A stretch of 64,000 nt of DNA. It comes from Actinacidiphila rubida. Its GTDB lineage: Bacteria > Actinomycetota > Actinomycetes > Streptomycetales > Streptomycetaceae. This document shows positions 8,635 to 16,045 of the stretch, in pieces. Location: the NCBI RefSeq assembly GCF_900110255.1, contig NZ_FODD01000002.1, positions 1-64,000 of the forward strand, read 5' to 3'. The position numbers and the translations under genes were made by a program. The first letter of the stretch is position 1, and each line of letters opens with the position of its first letter. The notes under the pieces were generated by a model. That model was not told the DNA's origin. It worked only from the letters and a program-made list of their open reading frames with translations, and did not search any database.

Positions 8635-9114
8635 TCACAGGGTCGGCGGCGGCCCCGTGACGCGCAGGCGGAAGGTCTCGGCCGAGCCCACGACGGCGGC
8701 CAGGTCGAACGCCGGGGGGACGTCCCCGGCTTCGGCGACCGGGGTCCCGTTGACCTTGAACCACTCCTCGATGAGGGCCGGGCTGAAGACGACGGCTATC
8801 CGGGCGCCCTCGTCGGAGCGCACCAGGTAGCTGTGCGGCACGCCGCGCGGGCCGTACGCGAACTGGCCGGGCGTCAGGTCGTGCCGGTCGTCGCCGACGT
8901 AGAACGAGACCTCGCCGTCGAGGACGAACCAGAGCTCTTCCTCGTTCTCGTGCACGTGCTGCGGGGGCGCGTGGCCGATCGGGTCGGAGAACTCCATGAC
9001 GCTCATGGCGTTTCCGGTCGCGGACCCGGGAAGCAGGATCCTGGTCTGCCCGCCGAGGAACCAGAACGGCTCGCGCTCGGGGGTGGGTTCGAAGGTCGGG
9101 AAGTGGTTGATCAC
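8635..9114 (-). CDS. Cupin-domain protein (quercetin-dioxygenase-like)
   Basis: A 159-aa protein from a GTG at 9114, five bases after AGGAG. It has one cupin barrel. The metal-binding motif reads HVHENEEELWFVLDGEVSFY, with two histidines and a glutamate, and the second cupin motif is PGQFAYGPRGVPHSYLV. Such proteins bind Fe, Mn or Ni and act as dioxygenases, isomerases or sensors; the reaction here is not predictable. It is the last gene of a likely three-gene operon (hydrolase, SDR, cupin), 89 bases after the SDR stop. Confidence 0.82.
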   Translation of the reverse strand: MINHFPTFEPTPEREPFWFLGGQTRILLPGSATGNAMSVMEFSDPIGHAPPQHVHENEEELWFVLDGEVSFYVGDDRHDLTPGQFAYGPRGVPHSYLVRSDEGARIAVVFSPALIEEWFKVNGTPVAEAGDVPPAFDLAAVVGSAETFRLRVTGPPPTL

Positions 9115-9203
9115 GGGGGCTCCTGAGGGCGGTGCGCGCACGGGGGCGTGCGCGGTCGGTTCAGCGACGGTTCAGGCGTGGTGCGTGGTGCGGGACGGCG
9201 TGG

Positions 9204-10010
9204 TCAGAGCACGTCGGTCATGCCGCCGTCGATGAGGAAGTCGGCGCCGGTCACGTTGCCGGAGCGCCGGCTGGCCAGGTACACGACCAGGTCGGCCACT
9301 TCGGCGGGCAGGGTGAACCGGCCGGTGACCGCGTCGGCCGCGGCGGTCTCGGCGACGGCGGCCGGATCGAGGCCCAGGCCGGCGCCGACGGTCGCGGCCA
9401 CGCCGCCCGCGCCCTTCCACAGCGGCGTCTCGACCGGCCCCGGGCTCACCGAGTTGACCCGCACGCCCTGCGGACCCACCTGCTTGGACAGCGCCTTGCA
9501 GAAGTTCGACAGGGCCGCCTTGGCGGCGCTGTAGTCGAAGACCAGCGGGTCGGGAAGGCGTGCGTTGACCGACGAGACGGTGACGATCCGGCCGTCGCCG
9601 GCCGCGATCAGGTGCGGCAGCGCGCTGCGGGTGGCCCGTACGGCGGCCATGAGGTTGACGGTGAACGTCCAGTCCCAGTCCGCGTCGGTGGTGGCCAGGA
9701 AGCCGTCGACCCGCGGCCGTACCGCGCCGACGTTGTTCACCAGGACGTCGAGCCCGCCGTGCGCGGCGACCGCGGCGTCGACGAGGGCGGCCGGACCGTC
9801 GGGGGTGGCCAGGTCGACCTCAACGACGGTCAACTCGGCGCCCTCCTCGACCAGGTGGTCGAGTTCCCCGGTGCGGTTCCTGGTGCCGGCGACGACCCGG
9901 GCGCCCGCCGCGAGGAGACCCTCGGTGACGGCCAGGCCGATGCCGCGCCCGGCGCCGGTGACCAGGGCGCTCTGCCCGGCCAGTCCGAGATCGTAGGCGG
10001 GCGCGGTCAC
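9204..10010 (-). CDS. SDR-family oxidoreductase
   Basis: A 268-aa classical short-chain dehydrogenase. The cofactor motif is TGAGRGIG, the NNVG motif follows, and the active site is the serine of VTVSSVNARLPD with YSAAK (Tyr-x3-Lys). The C-terminus ends in FLIDGGMTDVL. The GTG start at 10010 overlaps the TGA of the upstream hydrolase (GTGA), so the two are translationally coupled. It probably oxidises or reduces an alcohol or ketone handled by the same operon. Confidence 0.88.
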   Translation of the reverse strand: MTAPAYDLGLAGQSALVTGAGRGIGLAVTEGLLAAGARVVAGTRNRTGELDHLVEEGAELTVVEVDLATPDGPAALVDAAVAAHGGLDVLVNNVGAVRPRVDGFLATTDADWDWTFTVNLMAAVRATRSALPHLIAAGDGRIVTVSSVNARLPDPLVFDYSAAKAALSNFCKALSKQVGPQGVRVNSVSPGPVETPLWKGAGGVAATVGAGLGLDPAAVAETAAADAVTGRFTLPAEVADLVVYLASRRSGNVTGADFLIDGGMTDVL

Positions 10011-10816
10011 CGCCGGCCTGCCAGGTCCTGCCGCCGCAGCCAGGCCAGCGCCTCGCCCGCGACCTCGCGCCAGCCGCCGTCGATCGTCAGCGAGTGCCCG
10101 CGGTCGGGGAACGTCATGAACTCGGTGACGGCCTCGGAGTGCCGGTACTGCTTGAGCGTGGCCCGGGTGACGGTCTCGGGGACGGTGTGGTCCTTGCCGC
10201 CCGACATCAGCAGCAGCGGCCCGCGCCCGGAGTTCGCGGTGTCGACCTCCGCGGGCGAGTGCGGGTTGAAGTTCGCCGCGGCGGCCTCGAACAGGGGCTT
10301 GCCCGGCGCGGGGATGGTCCACTGCTCCCACAGCGCCAGGGACTCGTCCTCGCTGACGGCGTTGCCGAACGAGAAGCGGAACTGCTCGGCCGTCAGGGAC
10401 ACGGCGCGGCGCTTGTTCGCCGGGTTCTTGAACACCGGGAGCGTGGAGCGCAGCGCGGACAGCGGCAGCGGCAGGACGCCCTTGATCTGGGCGGCGTCGA
10501 TGGCCACGGCGGCCAGGGCCAGGTCCTGCCCGAGGAGCTTCTGCGCGATCATCCCGCCGAAGGAGTGCCCGACGAGGATCGGCAGCGTGTCCATCCCGCG
10601 GATGATCGCCGCGTAGTGCGCGACGACGTCGTCGATCCCGTGGTCGGCGATGCTCTCCGGGTTCTGCCGGGCCTCCTCCACGCTCTCGGGGTCACCGGGC
10701 CAGCCGGGCGCGGACGGCTCGTACCCCTCGGCGCGGAACAGGTCGATCCAGGGCTGCCAGGACGTGCTGTGCAGCCACAGGCCGTGGATGAAGAGGACGG
10801 GGGTCGGACCGCTCAT
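10007..10816 (-). CDS. Alpha/beta hydrolase
   Basis: A 269-aa protein with the complete fold: FIHGLWLHSTSW (oxyanion hole), GHSFGG (nucleophile serine), Asp in GGKDHTVP and His in DRGHSLT. The ATG at 10816 is preceded by GAGAAAGG. It is the first gene of the hydrolase-SDR-cupin operon and overlaps the SDR start by four bases. The closest well-known relatives are esterases and lipases of the haloperoxidase/prolyl-aminopeptidase-like group; the substrate is unknown. The operon order suggests ester cleavage followed by oxidation. Confidence 0.85.
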   Translation of the reverse strand: MSGPTPVLFIHGLWLHSTSWQPWIDLFRAEGYEPSAPGWPGDPESVEEARQNPESIADHGIDDVVAHYAAIIRGMDTLPILVGHSFGGMIAQKLLGQDLALAAVAIDAAQIKGVLPLPLSALRSTLPVFKNPANKRRAVSLTAEQFRFSFGNAVSEDESLALWEQWTIPAPGKPLFEAAAANFNPHSPAEVDTANSGRGPLLLMSGGKDHTVPETVTRATLKQYRHSEAVTEFMTFPDRGHSLTIDGGWREVAGEALAWLRRQDLAGRR

Positions 10817-11262
10817 GGCGTGACGCCTTTCTCGGGCTGGTCGGGAAGCGGGCGCGGCAGGGCGCGGCTCCGGTGCCCCGGGCCGGGGAGCGAGCCGCTG
10901 CCGTCAGCACACCACCCGCACGCACGCCCTCGAACCCTGGAAACACCCCAGTTCCCCAGCCCCCTGGCGCCGGACCGACCCCGGCACGAACCCCGCGGGA
11001 CGCCTGCGGGCCGATGGGGCCGGCCTGGACGCGGGATGACACGGGCGGCGCTTCGCCTGGTCAGCGCAATGCCGCACCTCGGACGGCCCAGGAGCGCGTC
11101 CGATCCGCGAGTCCACCTGGTCGAAGGGCGACCGGCCGGACCGGGCGGCGGGCGCCGGACCCGGCCGCGGGTGACGGCGCCCGGCGATCGCCGCGGCCCA
11201 CGCGGGGTGACCGGCATCACGCAAAGACGACAGTTCCGGCGGAATGGGACAAAGGGGCGGCT
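10817..11262. other. Intergenic region without a recognisable gene
   Basis: These 446 bases lie between divergent genes. No open frame here gives a plausible protein. The two promoters presumably lie within it; I see no clear -35/-10 pair. Confidence 0.5.
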
Positions 11263-11278
11263 GGTTGAAATGCGAACC
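11263..11278 (+). promoter_or_regulatory. Operator-like element before the YceI gene
   Basis: GGTTGAAATGCGAACC has GGTT/AACC ends around an 8-base centre, 25 bases before the ATG. YceI genes are often controlled by MarR-type repressors binding such short AT-leaning repeats. The call is tentative. Confidence 0.3.
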
Positions 11279-11303
11279 AACCCCGTCCCCCAGGGAGCAC
11301 ATC

Positions 11304-11921
11304 ATGGGCCTGTTCACCCGCAAGACCGCCGTCGCCACCCCCGCCGCCGCTGCCCCGGCCGCCGCCGTCACCGCCGCCGATCTGACGCACCTGACCGGTG
11401 ACTACGTCATCGACACCACGCACAGTGAGATCGGTTTCTCGGCGCGTCACGCCATGGTCACGACCATCCGCGGACGCTTCACCGGTTACGAGGGCACGCT
11501 GCACCTCGACGGTGCCAACCCGTCGGCGTCCCGCGCGGAGCTCACCATCAAGGTCGCCAGCATCGACACCGCGCTGGCGGCGCGCGACGAGCACCTGCGC
11601 AACGGCGACTTCTTCGCGGCGGACGAGTTCCCCGAGATCACCTTCCGCAGCACCAGGGCGGAGCAGGTCGACGACGAGACGTACCGGATGCACGGTGACC
11701 TCACCGTCAAGGGCATCACCCAGCCGGTCTCGATCGACCTGACGCTCAACGGCCAGGTCATCGACCCGTACGGCAACGTCCGTGTCGGCTTCGACGGCTC
11801 CGCGACCGTGAGCCGCAGCGACTGGGGTCTGACGTACAACGCGGCACTCGAGGGCGGTGGCGTCCTGATCAGCGACAAGGTCAAGCTGACCTTCGACATC
11901 TCCGCGGTCAAGCAGGCCTGA
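11304..11921 (+). CDS. YceI-family polyisoprenoid-binding protein
   Basis: A 205-aa protein whose ATG follows AGGGAG by seven bases. After an Ala-rich stretch (residues 9-26) comes a complete YceI lipocalin-like barrel: YVIDTTHSEIGFSARHAMVTTIRGRF, then DFFAADEFPEITFRS and LTVKGITQPVSIDLTLNG. There is no classical signal peptide. YceI proteins bind isoprenoid chains such as quinones or carotenoid-like lipids, and related genes respond to stress or solvent. The gene stands alone, closed by a strong hairpin. Confidence 0.88.
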   Translation: MGLFTRKTAVATPAAAAPAAAVTAADLTHLTGDYVIDTTHSEIGFSARHAMVTTIRGRFTGYEGTLHLDGANPSASRAELTIKVASIDTALAARDEHLRNGDFFAADEFPEITFRSTRAEQVDDETYRMHGDLTVKGITQPVSIDLTLNGQVIDPYGNVRVGFDGSATVSRSDWGLTYNAALEGGGVLISDKVKLTFDISAVKQA

Positions 11922-11947
11922 CCCGGCCTCACTTGACGAGATCCGGC

Positions 11948-11980
11948 CCGGCGGCGGCGCATTCACTGCGCCGCCGCCGG
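11948..11980 (+). terminator. Intrinsic-type terminator of the YceI gene
   Basis: A 14-bp perfect stem (11948-11961 with 11967-11980, core GGCGGCGGCGCA/TGCGCCGCCGCC) with a 5-base loop, 27 bases after the stop codon. Confidence 0.7.
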
Positions 11981-12097
11981 CCGCGTTTCCCCGGCGCCGG
12001 CCGGATCCCCCCGCGGCGCTCGGGCCCCTCCCCGGTCCGGGCAAGGACGCGTGCCGCAACGCGGCCGTCCGTCGCTGGCGCCTGCGGACCCACGATC

Positions 12098-12259
12098 GGC
12101 CTGCACCGCATCGAGCTGGCCCACTCGACGGCCGACACACCCTCCTGCCGGGTCGCCGCCCGGGCGGGCTTCGCCCACGAAGGCACCAAGCGCGCGCAGG
12201 GTCCGCACCTCGACGGCTGGCACGACATGCGCGCGCCCGCCCGCCCGCGCGACGGCTGA
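12098..12259 (+). pseudogene. C-terminal remnant of a GNAT (RimJ/RimL-type) acetyltransferase
   Basis: The frame reads GLHRIELAHSTADTPSCRVA, then AARAGFAHEGTKR and DGWHDMRAPAR before a TGA. This is the conserved last third of ribosomal-protein-alanine-acetyltransferase-like GNAT proteins (LHR-E, N/D-x-S-C-R-V, GF-EG). The preceding sequence in this frame does not resemble the acetyl-CoA-binding core, and no start or ribosome site fits. I read it as the tail of a gene whose 5' part was deleted. Confidence 0.65.
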
Positions 12260-12287
12260 GGCACGGCCGACGACCACGGCCCACCCC

Positions 12288-12338
12288 ATGTCCCGGTGGG
12301 ACATATGTCTCATCGGGAAAGATGTCCCATGGGGACAT
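12288..12338. promoter_or_regulatory. Three contiguous 17-bp palindromic units, putative TetR operator array
   Basis: Three 17-bp units lie end to end: 12288-12304 and 12322-12338 are both ATGTCCC-N3-GGGACAT (perfect 7-bp arms), and 12305-12321 is a degenerate copy, ATGTCTC-N3-GGGAAAG. A further half-site GGGACAT at 12354-12360 runs into the TetR start codon. This arrangement directly ahead of a TetR gene points to autoregulation of the three-gene operon. Confidence 0.7.
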
Positions 12339-12358
12339 CGCGGCGTACGGTCGGGGAC

Positions 12359-13075
12359 ATGGACGCCGACGAAACCGAACCGGGCACCGCCGCCGTCGCG
12401 GACCGGCGCCTGCTGCGGGCGCGCCGCACTCGCGAGGCGCTCGCCACCGCCGCCGTGGACCTGATCCTCGAGCGGGGACTGGCCGCCACCACGGTGGAGG
12501 CGATCGCCGAACGCGCCGACGTCACGCGGCGCACCTTCAGCCGGTACTTCACCGGCAAGGAGGACGCCGCCCTCGGCTTCGTCCGCGACGACGGCGAGCG
12601 GATCAACGAACTGCTGCGCGCCCGGCCGGCCGGTGAGCCGCCCCTGGTGGCCTACCGCCGGGCCGTCCGCGCCTGGCTGGCCGACCGGCACACCCCCGCG
12701 CGCCACCTGCGCCCGCGGATGCGCCGGATCGTCGGCCTCCTCGACGAGGAGCCGACGCTGTTCGCCGCGTACGAGCGCATCCGCGTCGACGCCCAGGAGG
12801 AGTCGATCCGGATCATCGCGGCCCGCCTCGGCACCGACGACGTCCGGGACCTGCGCCCGGCCGTCGTCGTGGAGGCCGCGGCGGGCGTGCTGACCGCCGC
12901 CCTGCGCGCCTGGGCCCGCGGCCCGGACGAGCACGGCGGCCCGCACGCACCGGGCGATCACGCAGGGTCCGGCGCCGATCTCGCCGACCTCGTCGAGCGG
13001 GCCTACGACGTCCTGTCCACCGAGGCCGCCTCGGCGGCCGTCCACACCGAACAACCCCGCACTACCGATGAGTGA
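12359..13075 (+). CDS. TetR-family transcriptional regulator
   Basis: A 238-aa regulator. The N-terminal helix-turn-helix spans about residues 20-66 (TREALATAAVDLILERGLAATTVEAIAERADVTRRTFSRYFTGKED), followed by a helical ligand-binding domain. I chose the ATG at 12359 because earlier in-frame starts (12296, 12305, 12329) lie inside the operator repeats and add nothing TetR-like; no start has a strong ribosome site. The stop overlaps the next gene (ATGAGTGA), so regulator, SDR and alcohol dehydrogenase form one operon, probably derepressed by a substrate of the enzymes. Confidence 0.85.
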   Translation: MDADETEPGTAAVADRRLLRARRTREALATAAVDLILERGLAATTVEAIAERADVTRRTFSRYFTGKEDAALGFVRDDGERINELLRARPAGEPPLVAYRRAVRAWLADRHTPARHLRPRMRRIVGLLDEEPTLFAAYERIRVDAQEESIRIIAARLGTDDVRDLRPAVVVEAAAGVLTAALRAWARGPDEHGGPHAPGDHAGSGADLADLVERAYDVLSTEAASAAVHTEQPRTTDE

Positions 13076-13874
13076 GACCACCATGAGCACCACCCCCACC
13101 ACCCCCAACACCACGGCCACCGCCGGCGAGTTCGCCGGCCGCACCGCCCTCGTCACCGGCGCCGCGTCCGGCATCGGCCTGGCCACCGCCCGGCTGCTGG
13201 CCGACGGCGGCGCCGCCGTCGTCATCGCGGACTTCGACGTCCCCGGTGCCGAGAAGGCCGCCGCCCGGCTGACCGCCGAAGGGCTGACGGCCGCGGCCAC
13301 CGAACTGGACGTCACCCGGCCCGAGTCGGCCGAGGCGGCGGTCCGCTTCACCACCGAGACGTTCGGCGGCCTCGACCTCGCCGTGAACAACGCCGGGATC
13401 GGCGGCCCGAGCGCGCCCACCGGCACCTACGACATCGCGGCGTACGACCGGGTCATCCGCACCAACCTCGACGGCGTCTTCTACTGCATGCGCCACGAGC
13501 TGCCCGCCATCGAGGCCACCGGCCGCGGCGGCGCCGTCGTCAACGTGGCCTCCATCCTCGGCTCCGTGGGCTTCGCGGGCTCACCCGCGTACGTGGCCGC
13601 CAAGCACGGCGTCGTCGGCCTGACGAAGACCGCCGCCGCCGAGTACTCCGCCATGGGCATCCGGATCAACGCGGTCGGCCCCGGCTTCATCGAGACCCCG
13701 CTGCTGAGCCGGATGGACGAGCAGGCGCGGGCCGCGCTGGTCGCGCTGCACCCGGCCGGGCGGCTGGGCCGGCCCGAGGAGGTCGCGGAACTGATCGCGT
13801 TCCTGCTCTCCGACCGCGCCTCGTTCGTGACCGGCAGCTACCACCTGGTCGACGGCGCCTACACCGCCGTCTGA
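13068..13874 (+). CDS. SDR-family oxidoreductase
   Basis: A 268-aa classical SDR with TGAASGIG (cofactor loop), the NNAGIGG motif, the serine of VNVASILGS, and YVAAK (Tyr-x3-Lys). The C-terminus is YHLVDGAYTAV. An acidic residue after the second strand (ADFDVPG) favours NAD(H). The ATG overlaps the TetR stop by eight bases; an alternative ATG lies at 13083. It lies between its regulator and a zinc alcohol dehydrogenase, so the pair probably handles one alcohol or aldehyde in sequence. Confidence 0.88.
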   Translation: MSETTMSTTPTTPNTTATAGEFAGRTALVTGAASGIGLATARLLADGGAAVVIADFDVPGAEKAAARLTAEGLTAAATELDVTRPESAEAAVRFTTETFGGLDLAVNNAGIGGPSAPTGTYDIAAYDRVIRTNLDGVFYCMRHELPAIEATGRGGAVVNVASILGSVGFAGSPAYVAAKHGVVGLTKTAAAEYSAMGIRINAVGPGFIETPLLSRMDEQARAALVALHPAGRLGRPEEVAELIAFLLSDRASFVTGSYHLVDGAYTAV

Positions 13875-13896
13875 GCCACCGGAGAGGAGACCCACC

Positions 13897-14937
13897 GTGA
13901 AGGCACTGCAGTACCGCACCATCGGCGCCGCCCCCGAGGTGGTGACCGTCCCCGATCCGGAGCCGGGTCCCGGGCAGGTGCTCCTGAAGGTCACCGCCGC
14001 CGGGGTGTGCCACTCCGACATCGCGGTCATGAGCTGGCCCGCCGACAGCTTCCCCTACCCGCTGCCGCTCACCCTCGGCCACGAGGGCGTCGGCACGGTC
14101 GTCGCGCTGGGCGCCGGCGCCACGGGCGTCCGTGAGGGCGACGCCGTCGCCGTCTACGGCCCGTGGGGCTGCGGCCGGTGCGCCAAGTGCGCCGAGGGCA
14201 AGGAGAACTACTGCCTGCGCGCCGACGAGCTGGGCATCCGCCCGCCCGGCCTGGGCGCGCCCGGCGCCATCGCCGAGTACCTGCTCGTCGACGACCCGCG
14301 GCACCTCGTGCCGCTGGACGGGCTGGACCCGGTGGCCGCGGTCCCGCTGAACGACGCAGGCCTGACCCCCTATCACGCCATCAAGCGGGCCCTGCCCAAG
14401 CTGGTCCCGGGCTCGACCGCGGTGGTCATCGGCACCGGCGGCCTGGGGCACACCGCGATCCAGCTGCTGCGGGCCCTGAGCCCGGCCCGGGTCGTCGCGC
14501 TGGACGTCAGCGAGGACAAGCTGCGGCTGGCCCGCGAGGTCGGCGCCCACGAGACGGTGCTGTCGGACGACGCCGCTCCCGCCGTCGTCCGCGGACTGAC
14601 CGGCGGCCTGGGCGCGCAGGCGGTCTTCGACTTCGTCGGCGCCGCCCCCACCGTCGCCGTCGCCGCGGCCGTCGCCGGGGTCGAGGCCGAGGTGTCCCTC
14701 GTCGGCATCGGCGGCGGCACGCTGCCGGTCGGGTTCGGCGTGCTGCCGTTCGAGGTCTCGGTCAGCGCGCCCTACTGGGGCACCCGCGGCGAGCTCCAGG
14801 AGGTGCTGGCCCTGGCCCGCGCCGGTGCCGTCTCCGTGCATACGGAGACCTTCTCCCTGGACGAGGCGCCGCGGGCGTACGAGCGGCTGCACGCCGGAAC
14901 GGTCAACGGCCGCGCGGTGATCCTCCCCCACGGCTGA
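13897..14937 (+). CDS. Zinc-dependent alcohol dehydrogenase (MDR family)
   Basis: A 346-aa medium-chain dehydrogenase with a GTG start after GAGGAG. Catalytic zinc ligands are Cys38 (GVCHSD) and His62-Glu63 (GHEGVG); structural zinc cysteines are 92, 95, 98 and 106 (CGRCAKCAEGKENYC). The Rossmann loop is GTGGLGHTAIQLL, and the following Asp in VALDVSED favours NAD. Length and motifs match NAD-dependent alcohol dehydrogenases acting on aliphatic or aryl alcohols. It is the last gene of the TetR-SDR-ADH operon, 22 bases after the SDR. Confidence 0.9.
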   Translation: MKALQYRTIGAAPEVVTVPDPEPGPGQVLLKVTAAGVCHSDIAVMSWPADSFPYPLPLTLGHEGVGTVVALGAGATGVREGDAVAVYGPWGCGRCAKCAEGKENYCLRADELGIRPPGLGAPGAIAEYLLVDDPRHLVPLDGLDPVAAVPLNDAGLTPYHAIKRALPKLVPGSTAVVIGTGGLGHTAIQLLRALSPARVVALDVSEDKLRLAREVGAHETVLSDDAAPAVVRGLTGGLGAQAVFDFVGAAPTVAVAAAVAGVEAEVSLVGIGGGTLPVGFGVLPFEVSVSAPYWGTRGELQEVLALARAGAVSVHTETFSLDEAPRAYERLHAGTVNGRAVILPHG

Positions 14938-14944
14938 CCCCACC

Positions 14945-14986
14945 CGCCGCGGCGGGCCCCGGAACCTCCGGGCGCCCGCCGCGGCG
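14945..14986. terminator. Bidirectional hairpin after the alcohol dehydrogenase gene
   Basis: A 13-bp perfect stem CGCCGCGGCGGGC (14945-14957) with GCCCGCCGCGGCG (14974-14986), between convergent genes. Confidence 0.65.
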
Positions 14987-15006
14987 TCGCGCGTGCCCGC
15001 GGAGTG

Positions 15007-15972
15007 TCAGATCCAGCCGCGCCGGCCGGCGATCACCCCCGCCTGGAAGCGGTTGGACGCGCCGAGGAGTTCGTGGAGCCGCCGGGTGCGCCGCCGCATC
15101 GTCCGTACCGACCAGCCCAACTGGCGTGCGATCGCCTCGTCCTTCAGCCCGCTCACCAGCAGCACGAGCATCTGCCGGTCCTCCTCGCCCAGCGGGTCCT
15201 CGGCGGGCGCGTTCAGCGGCAGGGCCTGCCGCCAGCACAGTTCCCAGTAGTCGACCACTGCGTCCAGCAGCGCGGACGGCCGGATGATCGCCGCGCGGAC
15301 CTGGGTGAGGTCGAGGGACAGCGGGATCAGGGCGAGCCGGTCGTCGGCGATGGCCACCTTGACCCGCAGGCCCGGCAGTACCCGCGCCTGCTCGCCGCGC
15401 TTGACCAGTTCGCGGATGTCGTCCAGGACGCCGGGCCACTCCAGCGCCTCGGGCGCGTACACCGCGCGGTAGACCACCCCGCGGGACATCGCCGCCGCCT
15501 CCACGGGATTGGACGTGGTCAGGGCGTACGGCGGGCGGTCCAGGGTGCGCACCTGCTCCCTGGCCTGCTGCTGGAGCGTCACGAACCAGCGGCCCAGCGC
15601 GTCTCCCCCGGTGGCGATCTCCACCTCCTCGACGTCGTCCTCGCGGGCCGCGGCGAACATCCGGGACAACTCGGATGCGGCGACCCGCACATGCTCCAGC
15701 TCGCTGGTCCGCGACCGGACCAGCGCGTCCAGTGCGGTCTGCGGCTCGATCGCGGCGTAGCGGCGCCGCGCGCCGGCCAGCCGTCCCACCAGGCCGTGTT
15801 CGCGCAGCCGGTCCAGCGCCCGGCCCACCCGCTCTGCGGAGCAACCGAGTTCGTCGGCTATCTCGGCGGGCGAGGCGACCCGCCTGCTGACCGCCGCGTA
15901 GTAGACGGATTCGTCGAATGGGTCGATACCGGCCGGAGTCAGGTCCTGGGGCATCCAGGTATGGTGGCTCAT
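15007..15972 (-). CDS. LuxR-like/TrmB-type transcriptional regulator beside the subtilase gene
   Basis: About 321 residues. Residues 15-60 look like a TrmB-type winged helix (PAEIADELGCSAERVGRALDRLREHGLV). The middle part resembles the phospholipase-D-like/effector region of this family, and residues about 260-321 are a LuxR-type HTH (LVSGLKDEAIARQLGWSVRTMRRRTRRLHELLGASNRFQAGV). The start is uncertain: ATG at 15972 or 15954, neither with a good ribosome site. In streptomycetes such regulators commonly sit divergent from S8 protease genes, as here with 73 bases between starts. Control of the protease is therefore the likely job. The gap contains an imperfect repeat, TTGTGCC-AAT-GGCTGCAA. Confidence 0.78.
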   Translation of the reverse strand: MSHHTWMPQDLTPAGIDPFDESVYYAAVSRRVASPAEIADELGCSAERVGRALDRLREHGLVGRLAGARRRYAAIEPQTALDALVRSRTSELEHVRVAASELSRMFAAAREDDVEEVEIATGGDALGRWFVTLQQQAREQVRTLDRPPYALTTSNPVEAAAMSRGVVYRAVYAPEALEWPGVLDDIRELVKRGEQARVLPGLRVKVAIADDRLALIPLSLDLTQVRAAIIRPSALLDAVVDYWELCWRQALPLNAPAEDPLGEEDRQMLVLLVSGLKDEAIARQLGWSVRTMRRRTRRLHELLGASNRFQAGVIAGRRGWI

Positions 15973-16045
15973 TTGTGCCAATGGCTGCAACGGGCCAGGC
16001 AGGAAGCGTTGTCCAGCGGTGCACCCGGGACGTAGGAACTCACCT

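Noticed and set aside
12296-12358. Earlier TetR start codons
   Set aside because: They lie inside the operator repeats, lack ribosome sites and add residues unlike TetR N-termini.
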